A stretch of 64,000 nt of DNA from Rhizobium sp. TH2 (GTDB lineage: Bacteria; Pseudomonadota; Alphaproteobacteria; Rhizobiales; Rhizobiaceae): assembly GCF_024707525.1 (NCBI RefSeq), contig NZ_CP062231.1, positions 3,162,001 through 3,226,000 on the forward strand, in the 5' to 3' direction. The notes beneath the pieces were generated by a model. That model saw only the letters and a program-made list of their open reading frames with translations. It was not told the origin of the DNA and did not search any database. A program made the translations under genes and the position numbers. This document shows positions 55,501 through 63,756 of this stretch, one piece after another; within the stretch, counting starts at the first letter, position 1, and each line of letters starts with the position of its first letter.

Positions 55501-55742
55501 GCCACGGCGCCTTCGATCGTGTCGGTCACCTCGCGGTCCATCGTCTCGGGCGATGCGCCGTCGAGATCGGTCCGGACCGTGATCACGGGCCGGTCGATCG
55601 AGGGCAGTTCGCGCACCTCGATGCCGTTGAAGGCCGCGAGGCCCGCCACCACGATCAGCGTATTGAGAACCAGCGCCAGGATCGGCCGCCGCACGAAAAG
55701 CGAGGCGGAGAAGGCTTCCTTGATGCGACCACCCGGGCTCAA
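52596..55742 (-). CDS. RND multidrug efflux permease
   Basis: 1048 residues, TTG start overlapping the adaptor stop by four bases (TTGA). AcrB/HAE1 layout: first membrane helix at ILALVLNTLIVVAGLAAFNGIEVRELPSIDRPVITV, large periplasmic loops, the central helix block with GLVVDDAIVVLENIVR (the conserved Asp pair of the proton relay), and a second half with GLVMLVGIMAKNGILIVEFANQLR. Proton-driven export of toxic compounds through an outer-membrane channel. No outer-membrane factor gene is adjacent. Substrate unknown. Confidence 0.94.
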   Translation of the reverse strand: MSPGGRIKEAFSASLFVRRPILALVLNTLIVVAGLAAFNGIEVRELPSIDRPVITVRTDLDGASPETMDREVTDTIEGAVARVTGLKSVSSVSAFGNSRVTLEFSDTTDLAVAAADVRDALARVTDDLPDGTIAPRVIKADADSQPVLRIAVTSSTMKAEDLTVYIEDVIENRLASVEGVADVQYFGDKQKSFRIDLDQAKLASRGMTVADIRTALSTAAFDVPAGTIESSSTNIVVRASSDITTPQEFESLIINGKVRLGDVANVTLGAEDGTSTMRSNGISGVGLGIIRQAQSNTLDISDGIRKVVDELSKTLPKGMEMRVTSDDASFIRGAIHEVVLSLVLSVVIVVGVIYLFLRNLRATLIPTVTMPVALVGTLAAIYLAGFSVNILTLLAIVLATGLVVDDAIVVLENIVRYRAQGMGARAAAVVGTTQVFFAVVATTITLAAVFVPLAFLPGEAGGLFREFGFTLAIAVMLSGVVALTLCPMLASRMLGAHDVEEHHGIMSFLGNIFAKVYEKTLAAVLAVPGIVVAVSVLMLFASVAVYFSLGQELTPKEDRSTILVRARAQQGVSLAYTESQLRKVEDALQPLVKSGEVLNVFTISGQGGSSNSGFMVLTLAPWEKRERDQIAITEDVRKALRVAPALQANIIQPNSLGIRGAGSGLNFALTGNDYDVLYEQAQKMIDALNASGRFDLVRLDNDPTQAQISVDIDREKAADIGVDITGLAQAMQALLAGTSIGDVFVDGRRIDITLVSSDNPINDPKDLESIFLKTRDGRFVPMSAVATLKERSIPPQLSRENQQRSVGITASLKEGTGLGDALAFTQQTAREILPEGVNVLPLSEAATLNQNSSGMMIVFGFAIVIIFLVLAAQFESFVSAVIIMTTVPLGLACAVFALMLTGQTINIYSQIGLVMLVGIMAKNGILIVEFANQLRDEGQSVREAIRNACRIRLRPVMMTMIATILGGLPLTLAAGAGAEARVALGWVIVGGLGMATLVTLYITPVAYQMFAGFAKPHAHEEERLTREMEAANSNRMSLEEELIPTAAQ

Positions 55743-56914
55743 GGTTTCACCGTCCCTTCGGCATCCGCCACCTTGTCGTTCTTCTTGTCTTCACCGAAAA
55801 TCTTGACGGTCGCGCCGGCCTTGAGCTGCTGCAGGCCCTCGATGACGATCCGGTCGCCGGGCTTGACGTCGCCATCGACCAGCACGTCGTCCTGATTGCG
55901 CTGGATGATCGCCGCCGAAACGCGCTCGACCTTCTTGTCCGCATTGACGCGCCAGACATAGGAGCCGGTGCTGTCCCACTGAATGGCGAGCGGGCTGACC
56001 GAAGGCCACATATCACCGGGAAGGTTGACGACGACCTCGAAGGACTGGCCGGCGCGCAGGTCGTCGCCCTGGTTCTCGATCACGGCACGCACATGCAATG
56101 TGCGGCTCGCCGGATCGATGCGGTTGTCGATCGCCTCGATCTTGCCGGGAAAGCTCTTGCCCGGCCGCGCGATCGGTCGCGCCGCGACCTCCTGGCCTTC
56201 CTTGATCAACCCCGTGAACCGCTCCGGCACCCAGAAATCGACGAGCAGCTTCGAGCGGTCGTCCAGCGTCACCAGAGGCGTGCTCACAGTCACGTAGTCA
56301 CCGATTTCGACATTGACGATGCCAGCGATACCGTCGATCGGCGCGCGTACGATGCGCCGCTGCAGCGCAAGCTCCGCCGCCGAGGCGACCAGCCTCGCGG
56401 TCTCCACCGCCGTCTGCGTATCCTGGTAATCGGCCTGCGAGATGATCTTCTTGAGGTCTTCGTTACGCGTCATCTTGTTGGTGGCGGCCTGCAGCGCGAC
56501 TTTCGCGGTCTGCGTCGCGATCTTCTCGACATCGTCGTCGAGCGTGGCGATCACGTCACCTGCCTTCACGCGCTGTCCGGACTTGACCATCAGTTCGGCG
56601 ATCTGCCCGGAGACAAGCGGCGTCACTGCGACCGAGCGGGCCGCATCACCATCGCCGATGGCGCGCAAGCTGTCGTTGATCTTGCCTTTTTCGGCCGCCT
56701 TTACCACCACGGTCTGGTCGCGGTTGCCTCCGCGGCGATTACCTTCTTCAGGCGCCTTCGCCGTGGGCGTCTCGCGGGCCACGAGGTGGATCATCGTTTC
56801 CGGTACGCCGACCTGGCGCGCAAGCGTTGCCGATCCCGGCATGAAATGCATCAGGATCAATGCACCCACGACGAGAAAAACAAGTCCTGTCAGCAACTGG
56901 GTTACGATTCGCAT
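55739..56914 (-). CDS. RND efflux periplasmic adaptor (membrane fusion protein)
   Basis: 391 residues from the ATG at 56914, with GGAG upstream and an N-terminal membrane anchor (IVTQLLTGLVFLVVGALILMHFM). The frame continues upstream for 72 codons, but that part is the 156-bp palindromic repeat and is not coding. HlyD/AcrA features: biotinyl-lipoyl halves VTPLVSGQIAELMVKSGQRVKAGDVIATLDDD and RIVRAPIDGIAGIVNVEIGDYVTVSTPLVTLDD, and a beta-barrel region with RAVIENQGDDLRAGQSFEVVV. Operon with the permease. Confidence 0.92.
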   Translation of the reverse strand: MRIVTQLLTGLVFLVVGALILMHFMPGSATLARQVGVPETMIHLVARETPTAKAPEEGNRRGGNRDQTVVVKAAEKGKINDSLRAIGDGDAARSVAVTPLVSGQIAELMVKSGQRVKAGDVIATLDDDVEKIATQTAKVALQAATNKMTRNEDLKKIISQADYQDTQTAVETARLVASAAELALQRRIVRAPIDGIAGIVNVEIGDYVTVSTPLVTLDDRSKLLVDFWVPERFTGLIKEGQEVAARPIARPGKSFPGKIEAIDNRIDPASRTLHVRAVIENQGDDLRAGQSFEVVVNLPGDMWPSVSPLAIQWDSTGSYVWRVNADKKVERVSAAIIQRNQDDVLVDGDVKPGDRIVIEGLQQLKAGATVKIFGEDKKNDKVADAEGTVKP

Positions 56915-56954
56915 ACAATTCTCCGGCCCAAACCAGTGTATCTCGCTCCCCCGT

Positions 56955-57110
56955 GTGCCTAACAAAACCTCTGGGCGGAGGTTGGGCGAGGGATTTTCGC
57001 CGCTGACGAGGAGCCGACCGCAGTCGATGCATAGCCATCGGCGAGGATCGGCGACGACGTGAGCGGCGAAAAGCACCGGCCAACCGACCCCACGGGGTTT
57101 TGTTAGGCAC
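56955..57110. repeat. 156-bp palindromic repeat element
   Basis: Perfect 15-bp terminal inverted repeats, GTGCCTAACAAAACC at 56955-56969 and its complement at 57096-57110. The interior is largely self-complementary as well (TTTTCGCCGCT of the left arm against AGCGGCGAAAA of the right, and the segment around GATGCATAGCCATCG at the centre). It is non-coding and sits between the efflux adaptor and uvrD promoters. It resembles a mobile palindromic unit or MITE. Confidence 0.75.
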
Positions 57111-57254
57111 TCTAGATTCTTATCTTTCATTACGTATCAGGCGGCAAGATTGATTTGCCACATGGATGAAATGTAATGTAATCGTGAACCTGAAAAGCGA
57201 ACAAATCGTGACCAGGCTTTGCCAAGACCAGCCGAATCATGCATGGGAAACCCG

Positions 57255-59777
57255 ATGATATCTGGCTTTGACGACATTCCCTTCTTTGACGAAGAGCCGG
57301 CACCCCGGCAGCAGAAGCAGGACCCGAAGCCGGCGGCCGAGCGCCCCGCCGGCCCCAGCGGTCTTGCCGCGCGTGCCATGGCCGCCCGCAACGGTGCCCG
57401 CCCCCGCGCCTCCTATCTCGAAGGCCTGAACCCCGAACAGCTGCGCGCCGTCGAAACGCTCGATGGCCCCGTCCTGGTGCTCGCCGGCGCCGGCACTGGC
57501 AAGACGCGCGTGCTCACCACCCGCATCGCCCATATCCTGGAGATGGGCCGCGCCTTCCCCAGCCAGATCCTGGCAGTCACCTTCACCAACAAGGCCGCGC
57601 GCGAAATGCGCGAGCGTATCTCTCACTTAGCGGGTGAAGCCGTCGAGGGCATGCCCTGGCTCGGCACGTTCCATTCGATCGGCGTGAAATTCCTGCGCCG
57701 CCATGCCGAACTCGTGTCGCTGAAATCCGATTTTACCATCCTCGATACCGACGACGTCATCCGGCTTCTGAAGCAGCTGATCGTGGCCGAGGGGTTGGAC
57801 GACAAGCGCTGGCCGGCCAAGCAGTTCGCGCTGATGATCGACGGCTGGAAGAACAAGGGCCTCGACCCCGACCAGATCCCGGAAGGCGATTCCCGCGCCT
57901 TCGCCAACGGCAAGGGCCGCGCGCTCTACACCGCCTACCAGAACCGGCTGAGGACGCTCAACGCCTGCGATTTCGGCGACCTGTTGATGCACCCGATCCG
58001 CATTCTCAAGACCAACCCGGATATCCTCGCCGACTACCAGAACCGCTTCCGTTACATTCTGGTCGACGAGTACCAGGATACCAATACGGCGCAATATATG
58101 TGGCTGCGGCTGCTGGCGCAGAAGCCAAAAGGGAACAAGGCCGCGCCACGTCCGATCTCCCCCCTTGAGGGGGAGATTAGTGGAGTAAATATTTGCTGCG
58201 TCGGCGATGACGACCAAGCGATCTATGGCTGGCGCGGCGCCGATGTCGACAACATCCTCCGCTTCGAGAAGGATTTCCCCGGCGCCACCGTCATCCGGCT
58301 CGAGCGTAATTACCGCTCGACCGCCCATATCCTCGGCGCATCCGGCCACCTGATCGCCCACAACGAGGGCCGGTTGGGCAAGACGCTGTTCACCGAGCAG
58401 GACGATCCCGATCACGAGAAGGTGCAGGTCCATGCCTCCTGGGATTCGGAGGAGGAAGCCCGCGCCATCGGCGAGACGATCGAGCAGTTGCAGCGCCAGC
58501 AGCACAATCTCAACGACATGGCGATCCTCGTCCGCGCCTCGTTCCAGATGCGCGAATTCGAAGACCGCTTCGTCACGCTCGGCCTCAACTACCGCGTCAT
58601 CGGCGGTCCGCGCTTCTACGAGCGGCTCGAAATCCGCGACGCCATGGCCTATTTCCGCCTCGTCTGCCAGCCGGCCGACGACCTCGCCTTCGAGCGCATC
58701 GTCAATACGCCGAAGCGCGGCCTCGGCGACACGACGCTCCGCTTCCTGCACGATTACGCCCGCTCGCGCGACATCCCGATCCTGCAGGCCTCCGCCGACA
58801 TCGTCGAGACCGAGGAGCTCAAGCCCAAGCCCCGCAAGGCGCTCTTTGACGTGGTGCAGAATTTCCAGCGCTGGCAGAAAGCGCTCGAGACCATTCCGCA
58901 CACGGAACTCGCCGAGCAGATCCTCGAGGAGTCGGGCTATACCGACATGTGGAAGGCCGACAAGACGGCCGAAGCGCCGGGCCGGCTCGAAAACCTCAAG
59001 GAACTCATCCGCTCGATGGAGAGCTTCGAGTCGATGCGCGGCTTTCTCGAACATGTCGCGCTGGTCATGGATGTCGAGCAGAACGCATCGCTCGATGCCG
59101 TCTCGATCATGACGCTGCATTCCGCCAAGGGCCTGGAATTCGACACCGTCATCCTGCCCGGCTGGGAGGAAGGCCTGTTCCCGCACCAGCGCGCACTCGA
59201 CGAAGGCGGCCGCTCGGGGCTGGAGGAAGAGCGCCGCCTCGCCTATGTCGGCATCACGCGGGCCAAGAAGCGGCTCCACATCTGGTTCGTCTCCAACCGC
59301 CGCATCCACGGGCTCTGGCAATCGACCATCCCGTCGCGCTTCCTCGATGAACTCCCCGCCGATCACGTCGAAGTCGCCGAGGTCGAGCAGAGCTATGGCG
59401 GCTACGGCCGCAATCCCTACGGCCAATCCCGCTTCGACCGCCAGGAACCCTTCGCCTCCAGCTACAATTCACCGGGCTGGCAGCGTGCCCAAGCCAACAA
59501 GACCGACGCCACCCGCAACAACTGGGGCAACCGTTCGGGCCACCAGGTCGAACGCATCGGCTACGGCGAAGCCGGCCCGACCGGCAAGGTCATATCAGGC
59601 GAACTGGTGGCCAAATCCAAGATCGACACGCCGAGCGATTTCTCGGTCGGCGACCGGGTGTTTCATATCAAGTTCGGTAACGGGAATGTGGCGGGGATCG
59701 AGGGGAATAAGCTGACGATCGACTTTGATCGCGCGGGTCAGAAACGGGTGCTGGACGGGTTTGTGGAGCGGGTGTGA
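57255..59777 (+). CDS. uvrD: UvrD/PcrA-type ATP-dependent DNA helicase II
   Basis: 840 residues from the ATG at 57255, where ISGFDDIPFFDEE matches the usual rhizobial N-terminus. Superfamily 1A motifs: I LAGAGTGKTRVLTTR, Ia AVTFTNKAAREMRERI, II VDEYQDTN, III VGDDDQAIYGWRGA, IV LERNYRS, V TLHSAKGLEFDTVILPG, VI YVGITRAKKRLHI. Acts in nucleotide excision and mismatch repair. Residues about 295-311 are an insertion (NKAAPRPISPLEGEISG) encoded by a palindromic repeat, between motifs II and III. A Tudor-like C-terminal end (VGDRVFHIKFGNGNVAGIEGNKLTIDFD) is present. Confidence 0.95.
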   Translation: MISGFDDIPFFDEEPAPRQQKQDPKPAAERPAGPSGLAARAMAARNGARPRASYLEGLNPEQLRAVETLDGPVLVLAGAGTGKTRVLTTRIAHILEMGRAFPSQILAVTFTNKAAREMRERISHLAGEAVEGMPWLGTFHSIGVKFLRRHAELVSLKSDFTILDTDDVIRLLKQLIVAEGLDDKRWPAKQFALMIDGWKNKGLDPDQIPEGDSRAFANGKGRALYTAYQNRLRTLNACDFGDLLMHPIRILKTNPDILADYQNRFRYILVDEYQDTNTAQYMWLRLLAQKPKGNKAAPRPISPLEGEISGVNICCVGDDDQAIYGWRGADVDNILRFEKDFPGATVIRLERNYRSTAHILGASGHLIAHNEGRLGKTLFTEQDDPDHEKVQVHASWDSEEEARAIGETIEQLQRQQHNLNDMAILVRASFQMREFEDRFVTLGLNYRVIGGPRFYERLEIRDAMAYFRLVCQPADDLAFERIVNTPKRGLGDTTLRFLHDYARSRDIPILQASADIVETEELKPKPRKALFDVVQNFQRWQKALETIPHTELAEQILEESGYTDMWKADKTAEAPGRLENLKELIRSMESFESMRGFLEHVALVMDVEQNASLDAVSIMTLHSAKGLEFDTVILPGWEEGLFPHQRALDEGGRSGLEEERRLAYVGITRAKKRLHIWFVSNRRIHGLWQSTIPSRFLDELPADHVEVAEVEQSYGGYGRNPYGQSRFDRQEPFASSYNSPGWQRAQANKTDATRNNWGNRSGHQVERIGYGEAGPTGKVISGELVAKSKIDTPSDFSVGDRVFHIKFGNGNVAGIEGNKLTIDFDRAGQKRVLDGFVERV
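58155..58177. repeat. Palindromic repeat unit inside uvrD, in frame
   Basis: ATCTCCCCC at 58155-58163 and GGGGGAGAT at 58169-58177 are perfect 9-bp arms with a CTTGA loop. It is read as PISPLEGEIS within the helicase. From memory, this is the core of an interspersed repeat widespread in Hyphomicrobiales, seen both between and inside genes. Confidence 0.75.
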
Positions 59778-60477
59778 TGCTCTTCGACGAATCCGAGATC
59801 GAAGAAGCCCACTCTGCCGCATTGCAGATAGAACCTGCCAAGACGTTGCTGGGTCATCTATCCGTCGCTGTAGACCTTGTGCGTAAATCATACATTCAAA
59901 GCGCGCATGCTCCAATCGTTCAGACGGTTATTTTTAGCCTTGCGGTTCGAACGATCAATTCTGCTGGCGCATGTCTGAAGCTTGCCGGCAGCGGCTACTT
60001 TGCCGGCGCTTTTCATCAATTGCGTGAGCTTGCAGAGCTCGGTGAGTTGCTTGAATATTTCCTCGCAAAGCCAGAAAAATAGCTGAATGGTCAGAAGCCG
60101 CTGGCTGGGATCGCGTAGACAAATTCTCATTTAGGAAGATGGACAAAGGGCTTCGCGGAAATTTCAATATTGCTACACGTTGGGCTGAGAGATTCGAACA
60201 GTACTCTGAATTGGGCACCCATGTCGGAGCCGCCGGGGCATATGCGATTGCCAAGGACGACGAATTTCAGTACGGCCCTCATATTGATCAGGTGAAATTC
60301 ATACAAATACTCGGGGAACTTACGATAGACATTTTGGCGATCGCCGATGCATATGTAAGATTATTCGACAATCACTATGATGAGCCGATTCACGAGATTC
60401 TTCCGCGAGAATATGTCTTATTTAAATTCTCCGAGGAACATGCAAGAGATGCTTATGAGCGACTGTTTGTAGATTAG
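59777..60477 (+). pseudogene. Hypothetical gene split by a frameshift
   Basis: The first part (ATG at 59777 overlapping the uvrD stop as TGATG) ends at TAG 60080-60082 after ...LLEYFLAKPEK. The -1 frame continues without stop as IAEWSEAAGWDRVDKFSFRKMDKGL to 60477. The two parts make one protein of about 233 residues if an A is restored in the A5 run at 60075-60079. The product is helical with no recognised motif. The DNA is A/T-richer than uvrD. Either a decayed gene, a sequencing error in the homopolymer, or less likely programmed -1 slippage. Confidence 0.7.
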
Positions 60478-60553
60478 TAACTAGCGTCTAACACAAATCG
60501 TTCTGACGCGGCAAACCTGATTGTGCTTGCCATTCTGGCCGTTCAATGTCATA

Positions 60554-60568
60554 TTCCCACCATGGGAA
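60554..60568. promoter_or_regulatory. TTCCCA-N3-TGGGAA dyad, candidate HigA operator
   Basis: Perfect 6-bp arms, 13 bases before the higB ATG. The position fits autorepression by the toxin-antitoxin complex. Confidence 0.5.
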
Positions 60569-60580
60569 ATCGGTGGCCTC

Positions 60581-60877
60581 ATGAACGTTATTGCACTCCG
60601 AACATTGAAGGCGTTCTACGCACGTCATCCGCAGGCAAAGTTGCCAATGGCCGCCTGGTATCGAGAAGTGTCATTGGCACGCTGGGATAACCTACACGAT
60701 GTCAAATGCCAGTTTCCATCCGCAGACTATGTCGGAGACGACCGCATCGTCTTCGATATCGGCGGCAACAAGTTCAGGATCATCGCCCGTGTCGCCTATG
60801 GCCCCTGGTATCGCGTGATGATCAAGTTCGTCGGCACACATGCCGAATATGACCGCGTGGATGCGAGGACCATCTGA
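60581..60877 (+). CDS. higB: Type II toxin HigB (RelE-like mRNA interferase)
   Basis: 98 residues from the ATG at 60581. The HigB_toxin family pattern is clear: MNVIALRTLKAFYARHPQAKLPMAAWYREVSLARWDNLHDVKCQFPSADYVGDDRIVFDIGGNKFRIIARVAYGPWYRVMIKFVGTHAEYDRVD. Ribosome-associated endoribonuclease, inhibiting translation when unbound. Toxin-first order, as in other higBA loci; its stop overlaps the antitoxin ATG by one base (TGATG). Confidence 0.92.
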   Translation: MNVIALRTLKAFYARHPQAKLPMAAWYREVSLARWDNLHDVKCQFPSADYVGDDRIVFDIGGNKFRIIARVAYGPWYRVMIKFVGTHAEYDRVDARTI

Positions 60878-61266
60878 TGCAAAACATTCGAGCTCTGAAG
60901 ACCGAAGCCGATTACGAATGGGCACTTGCCGAAATCGAAGCCTATTTCGACAACCTGCCCGAGCCCGGCACTGAAGCAGCCGAGCGGTTCGACGTGTTAA
61001 CCGACCTCGTCAGCGCCTATGAGAATCGGAATTGGCCGATCGACGAAATCGACCCCGTGGATTTTCTCGACGGCTACATGCAGAACCACGGCTATGGCCG
61101 CGCCGATCTGGCAAACGTCCTCGGCTCGGTCTCCCGCGCATCGGAGATCATGCTGCGCCGGCGCCCCCTCACGCTGGCGATGATCCAGCGGCTCGTCGAG
61201 ACATGGGGCGCTCCCGCCGAAGCGCTGGTCAAACCCTACGTCACACACAAGCCGGCCGCGGAATAA
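60877..61266 (+). CDS. higA: Type II antitoxin HigA
   Basis: 129 residues. N-terminal toxin-binding part EADYEWALAEIEAYFDNLPEPGTEAAERFDVLTDLVSAYE, the linker WPIDEIDPVDFLDGYMQNHGYGRADLANVLGSVSRASEIMLRRRPLTLAMIQRLVETWGAP carrying an XRE-type helix-turn-helix. Neutralises HigB and represses the operon. Convergent with the RTX gene that ends 20 bases away. Confidence 0.92.
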   Translation: MQNIRALKTEADYEWALAEIEAYFDNLPEPGTEAAERFDVLTDLVSAYENRNWPIDEIDPVDFLDGYMQNHGYGRADLANVLGSVSRASEIMLRRRPLTLAMIQRLVETWGAPAEALVKPYVTHKPAAE

Positions 61267-61285
61267 TTACCCCACCCACACGGCT

Positions 61286-63550
61286 TTACACGATCAAGAA
61301 GTCCGCTTCAGTGAGCGACAATCCGCGATCCAGTTTCGCAAAGCGCACTGCATCATTGCCGCCGACGCCGTCGCTATCGAAGAACAAGCCGCCACTCGAC
61401 TCATTGTAGATGATCCGGTGCGCGGCATCGGTGGCGGCATTGCCAATGTGGAAAGCGCCGGCTGCAAGCGCGCCGGGTGCACCGATGCCAACGAAAACAC
61501 TGTCTTCCAGAAGGATCAGATCGTGTGCCACGGAAAAGTGGCGGATGATATCGACATTTGCGTTTGCATTAAGCGTCGTAGAGAAAAGGAACTGGTCGTC
61601 CGCTGATCCGGCCATCAGCACATCATTGCCGAGCCCGCCGTCGACGCGGATTCCAGGGCCGGCGCCCAGGCCCTCGAGGTCGACGGTGTCATCGCCGGCT
61701 CCCGCCGAGAACAGCACGACGTCACCCGCCTCCCGGGCTGCGATTTTCACATCCCAGGGCATGCCCTTGAGCGCCATGGTCGAACCGCTGCCCGACACCG
61801 AAACTTTGTCGTCGATAGCGCGTCCCTGGATCGAGATTGTGTCGACCTGTCCGTCGCCCGTGCCTGTCCCGGCCACGATGGCAAGATCGAGACTGATAAG
61901 CCGCGCACTGCTTGCCGAAAGATCGCCGATGGCAATGGTGTCGCTACCGCCGCCCGCATGGAATAGAAGCCGCTCCACCAGGTTCGTGGTCATCTGCACG
62001 GCGGCGACATCACGAAACAGGTTGAGTTGCTGTCCATTCGAAAATATATCCACGCTCTCGCTGGCGGCGCTTCCGGAGAAATCCAGAAGGTCCTTGCCAC
62101 CGGCGCCGCCATTGATCGTATCGTTGTCGTCTCCCGGGTTCCAGATAAAGCGGTCAACGCCGTCCGAACCGAGCAGAAAATCGTTGCCGTCGCTACCGCG
62201 AAAATCAAGCTGCATCTTGACTGCCGGCAAGATGCTGGCATCGATCAAGTCTGCTCCGATGCCGCCATTGACCACCAGCCGATCTCGGGCATCGGCGTTG
62301 CGGATGGCCGTGGTGGCTGGCAGTCCCCCCACCGAAATGACGCCATTGGCGACCGACAGCACAACGACGTCGGCGGCGGCCGTGCCAACCACCGTGACGG
62401 TATCGGCGGATCCTGCACGACGCTTCTCGACCAGATCGATGTCTATGCTCTCGACGTCCGTGCCCGTCAGGTCACCAATGCTCAAATTGTCGATGCCGGC
62501 CCCGGCGCGAAGGGACAGGCTTTCGACATCGTTTATGTCGAGGACGGTGGCGTCGATGCTGCCGGAGATGATGACCCGCCCGCCATTGGCGACGACGCCG
62601 ATGCTTTCCCCCGCGCGCGCGCCGCTGAACTCCAGCCTGTCCGCGCCGTCCTGACCTTCAATGACGTCGTTGCCGTCGCCGCTCTTCCAGGCATAAAGGT
62701 CGGCATCGCTGCCAAGCAGCGCGACATCGTTCCCGCCGCCGCCCCGGACATGATCTCGCCCATCGCCGCCAATGACAAAATCCCCGTTGACGCTGCCGGT
62801 TATCCTGTCGTTGCCATCTCCTCCGTCGAGCTGGAGCTGATGGGCGCCGGCTATTACACCACTGGCATTAATCAGGTCCCCGCCACCTTCGCCGAAGATC
62901 CGAAGTGTATCCGTTGCCTCCAGGACGTTGACCCTGACCAACCAGGGCAAGCCGGTGACTTTGGCTATGGTGCCCACGCCGGTGATGGATATGCGATCGG
63001 CCGACCCGGTGCCGTGTACCTCTACGGCGTCGGCCTGGGCGTCACCAACCCCGCTGCCGAGAACACCTTCAAGATTGATGAAAATGCCCTCGGCATCCGT
63101 CCCGGCCAGCGCATTCACGACGATGTTATCGGCGCCACCCAGGGCATGGTAGAGCAGGGTCTCCATCCCGTGCAGGTCCATGGTGACATTGGCAATGTCC
63201 CGGAAGAAGCTGATCCGGGAGCCGTTGGCATTGATGGAAATGTTTTCAGCGATGTTGGCGCCAGAGAAGTCCAGCGTGTCGATGCCGCCTTGCCCTTCAA
63301 CAACATCGTTGTCATCGCCCGGAGACCAGGCGAAGCGGTCGTTTCCGCTTCCCAGCCGCGCAAAATCATTGCCATCACCGCCGCGGATGACGTCGTTCCC
63401 GCCGCCGCCGCCAAGCGTGTCGTCCCCGAGCCCGCCTGTGATCGTGTCGCGGCCGCCGCCTGGAAAATTTGCCCCGTCGGTCACGACAGATGGAGAGACT
63501 TCACCTGGTGTGATGATGTCGGGTGAAGATGAACCAGTGAATGTCGCCAT
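61286..63550 (-). CDS. RTX-type calcium-binding protein with three tandem modules
   Basis: 754 residues from the ATG at 63550; an upstream TTG adds 11 residues without support. The N-terminus has Gly-Asp nonapeptides (GGLGDDTLGGGGGNDVIRGGDGND). Three related modules follow, starting near residues 69, 279 and 460 with LGS-GNDRFAW, LGSDADLYAW and LGSDGVDRFIW, each continuing into a beta-rich block (ETLLYHALGGADNI; ESLSLRAGAGIDNL; ERLLFHAGGGSDTI). The C-terminal region (HRIIYNESSGGLFFDSDGVGGNDAVRF) is the type I secretion end shared with the RTX protein at 40243-43509. No Sec signal and no local exporter. Confidence 0.82.
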   Translation of the reverse strand: MATFTGSSSPDIITPGEVSPSVVTDGANFPGGGRDTITGGLGDDTLGGGGGNDVIRGGDGNDFARLGSGNDRFAWSPGDDNDVVEGQGGIDTLDFSGANIAENISINANGSRISFFRDIANVTMDLHGMETLLYHALGGADNIVVNALAGTDAEGIFINLEGVLGSGVGDAQADAVEVHGTGSADRISITGVGTIAKVTGLPWLVRVNVLEATDTLRIFGEGGGDLINASGVIAGAHQLQLDGGDGNDRITGSVNGDFVIGGDGRDHVRGGGGNDVALLGSDADLYAWKSGDGNDVIEGQDGADRLEFSGARAGESIGVVANGGRVIISGSIDATVLDINDVESLSLRAGAGIDNLSIGDLTGTDVESIDIDLVEKRRAGSADTVTVVGTAAADVVVLSVANGVISVGGLPATTAIRNADARDRLVVNGGIGADLIDASILPAVKMQLDFRGSDGNDFLLGSDGVDRFIWNPGDDNDTINGGAGGKDLLDFSGSAASESVDIFSNGQQLNLFRDVAAVQMTTNLVERLLFHAGGGSDTIAIGDLSASSARLISLDLAIVAGTGTGDGQVDTISIQGRAIDDKVSVSGSGSTMALKGMPWDVKIAAREAGDVVLFSAGAGDDTVDLEGLGAGPGIRVDGGLGNDVLMAGSADDQFLFSTTLNANANVDIIRHFSVAHDLILLEDSVFVGIGAPGALAAGAFHIGNAATDAAHRIIYNESSGGLFFDSDGVGGNDAVRFAKLDRGLSLTEADFLIV

Positions 63551-63756
63551 GAGCGGAATTCCATGTGCAGACTGATCTGGCAAGGACGCTAGCCTGAAAG
63601 CTCGGGGGTGTCACTTCAAATGTCGCGATGACATGACCACGCGATCGCCGCTCCCCGCCCGTGCGCCTGTGGCGAAAGGTCCCGGAACCAACCCGACACG
63701 CAGCGCATTTAAACCGCTACGCGACGCTGTGGTCACCACCCACAGGGAGAAGGCTA

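Noticed and set aside
52596..56914. RND adaptor and permease as exporter of the RTX proteins
   Set aside because: Type I secretion needs an ABC transporter with an HlyD-type adaptor; this pair is AcrA/AcrB-like and proton-driven.
56915..57130. 72-residue N-terminal extension of the RND adaptor
   Set aside because: It is translated palindromic repeat; the ATG at 56914 has a ribosome-binding site and gives the expected membrane anchor.
57627..59426. Open frame of about 600 codons on the minus strand
   Set aside because: Antisense to uvrD, whose seven helicase motifs are intact.
60075..60082. Programmed -1 frameshift as the main explanation for the split gene after uvrD
   Set aside because: The A run is only five long and no stimulatory stem or Shine-Dalgarno-like element is evident; simple mutation or a homopolymer sequencing error is more economical.
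62027..63526. Open frame of about 500 codons on the plus strand
   Set aside because: Antisense to the second RTX gene; the repetitive codons of RTX keep other frames open.
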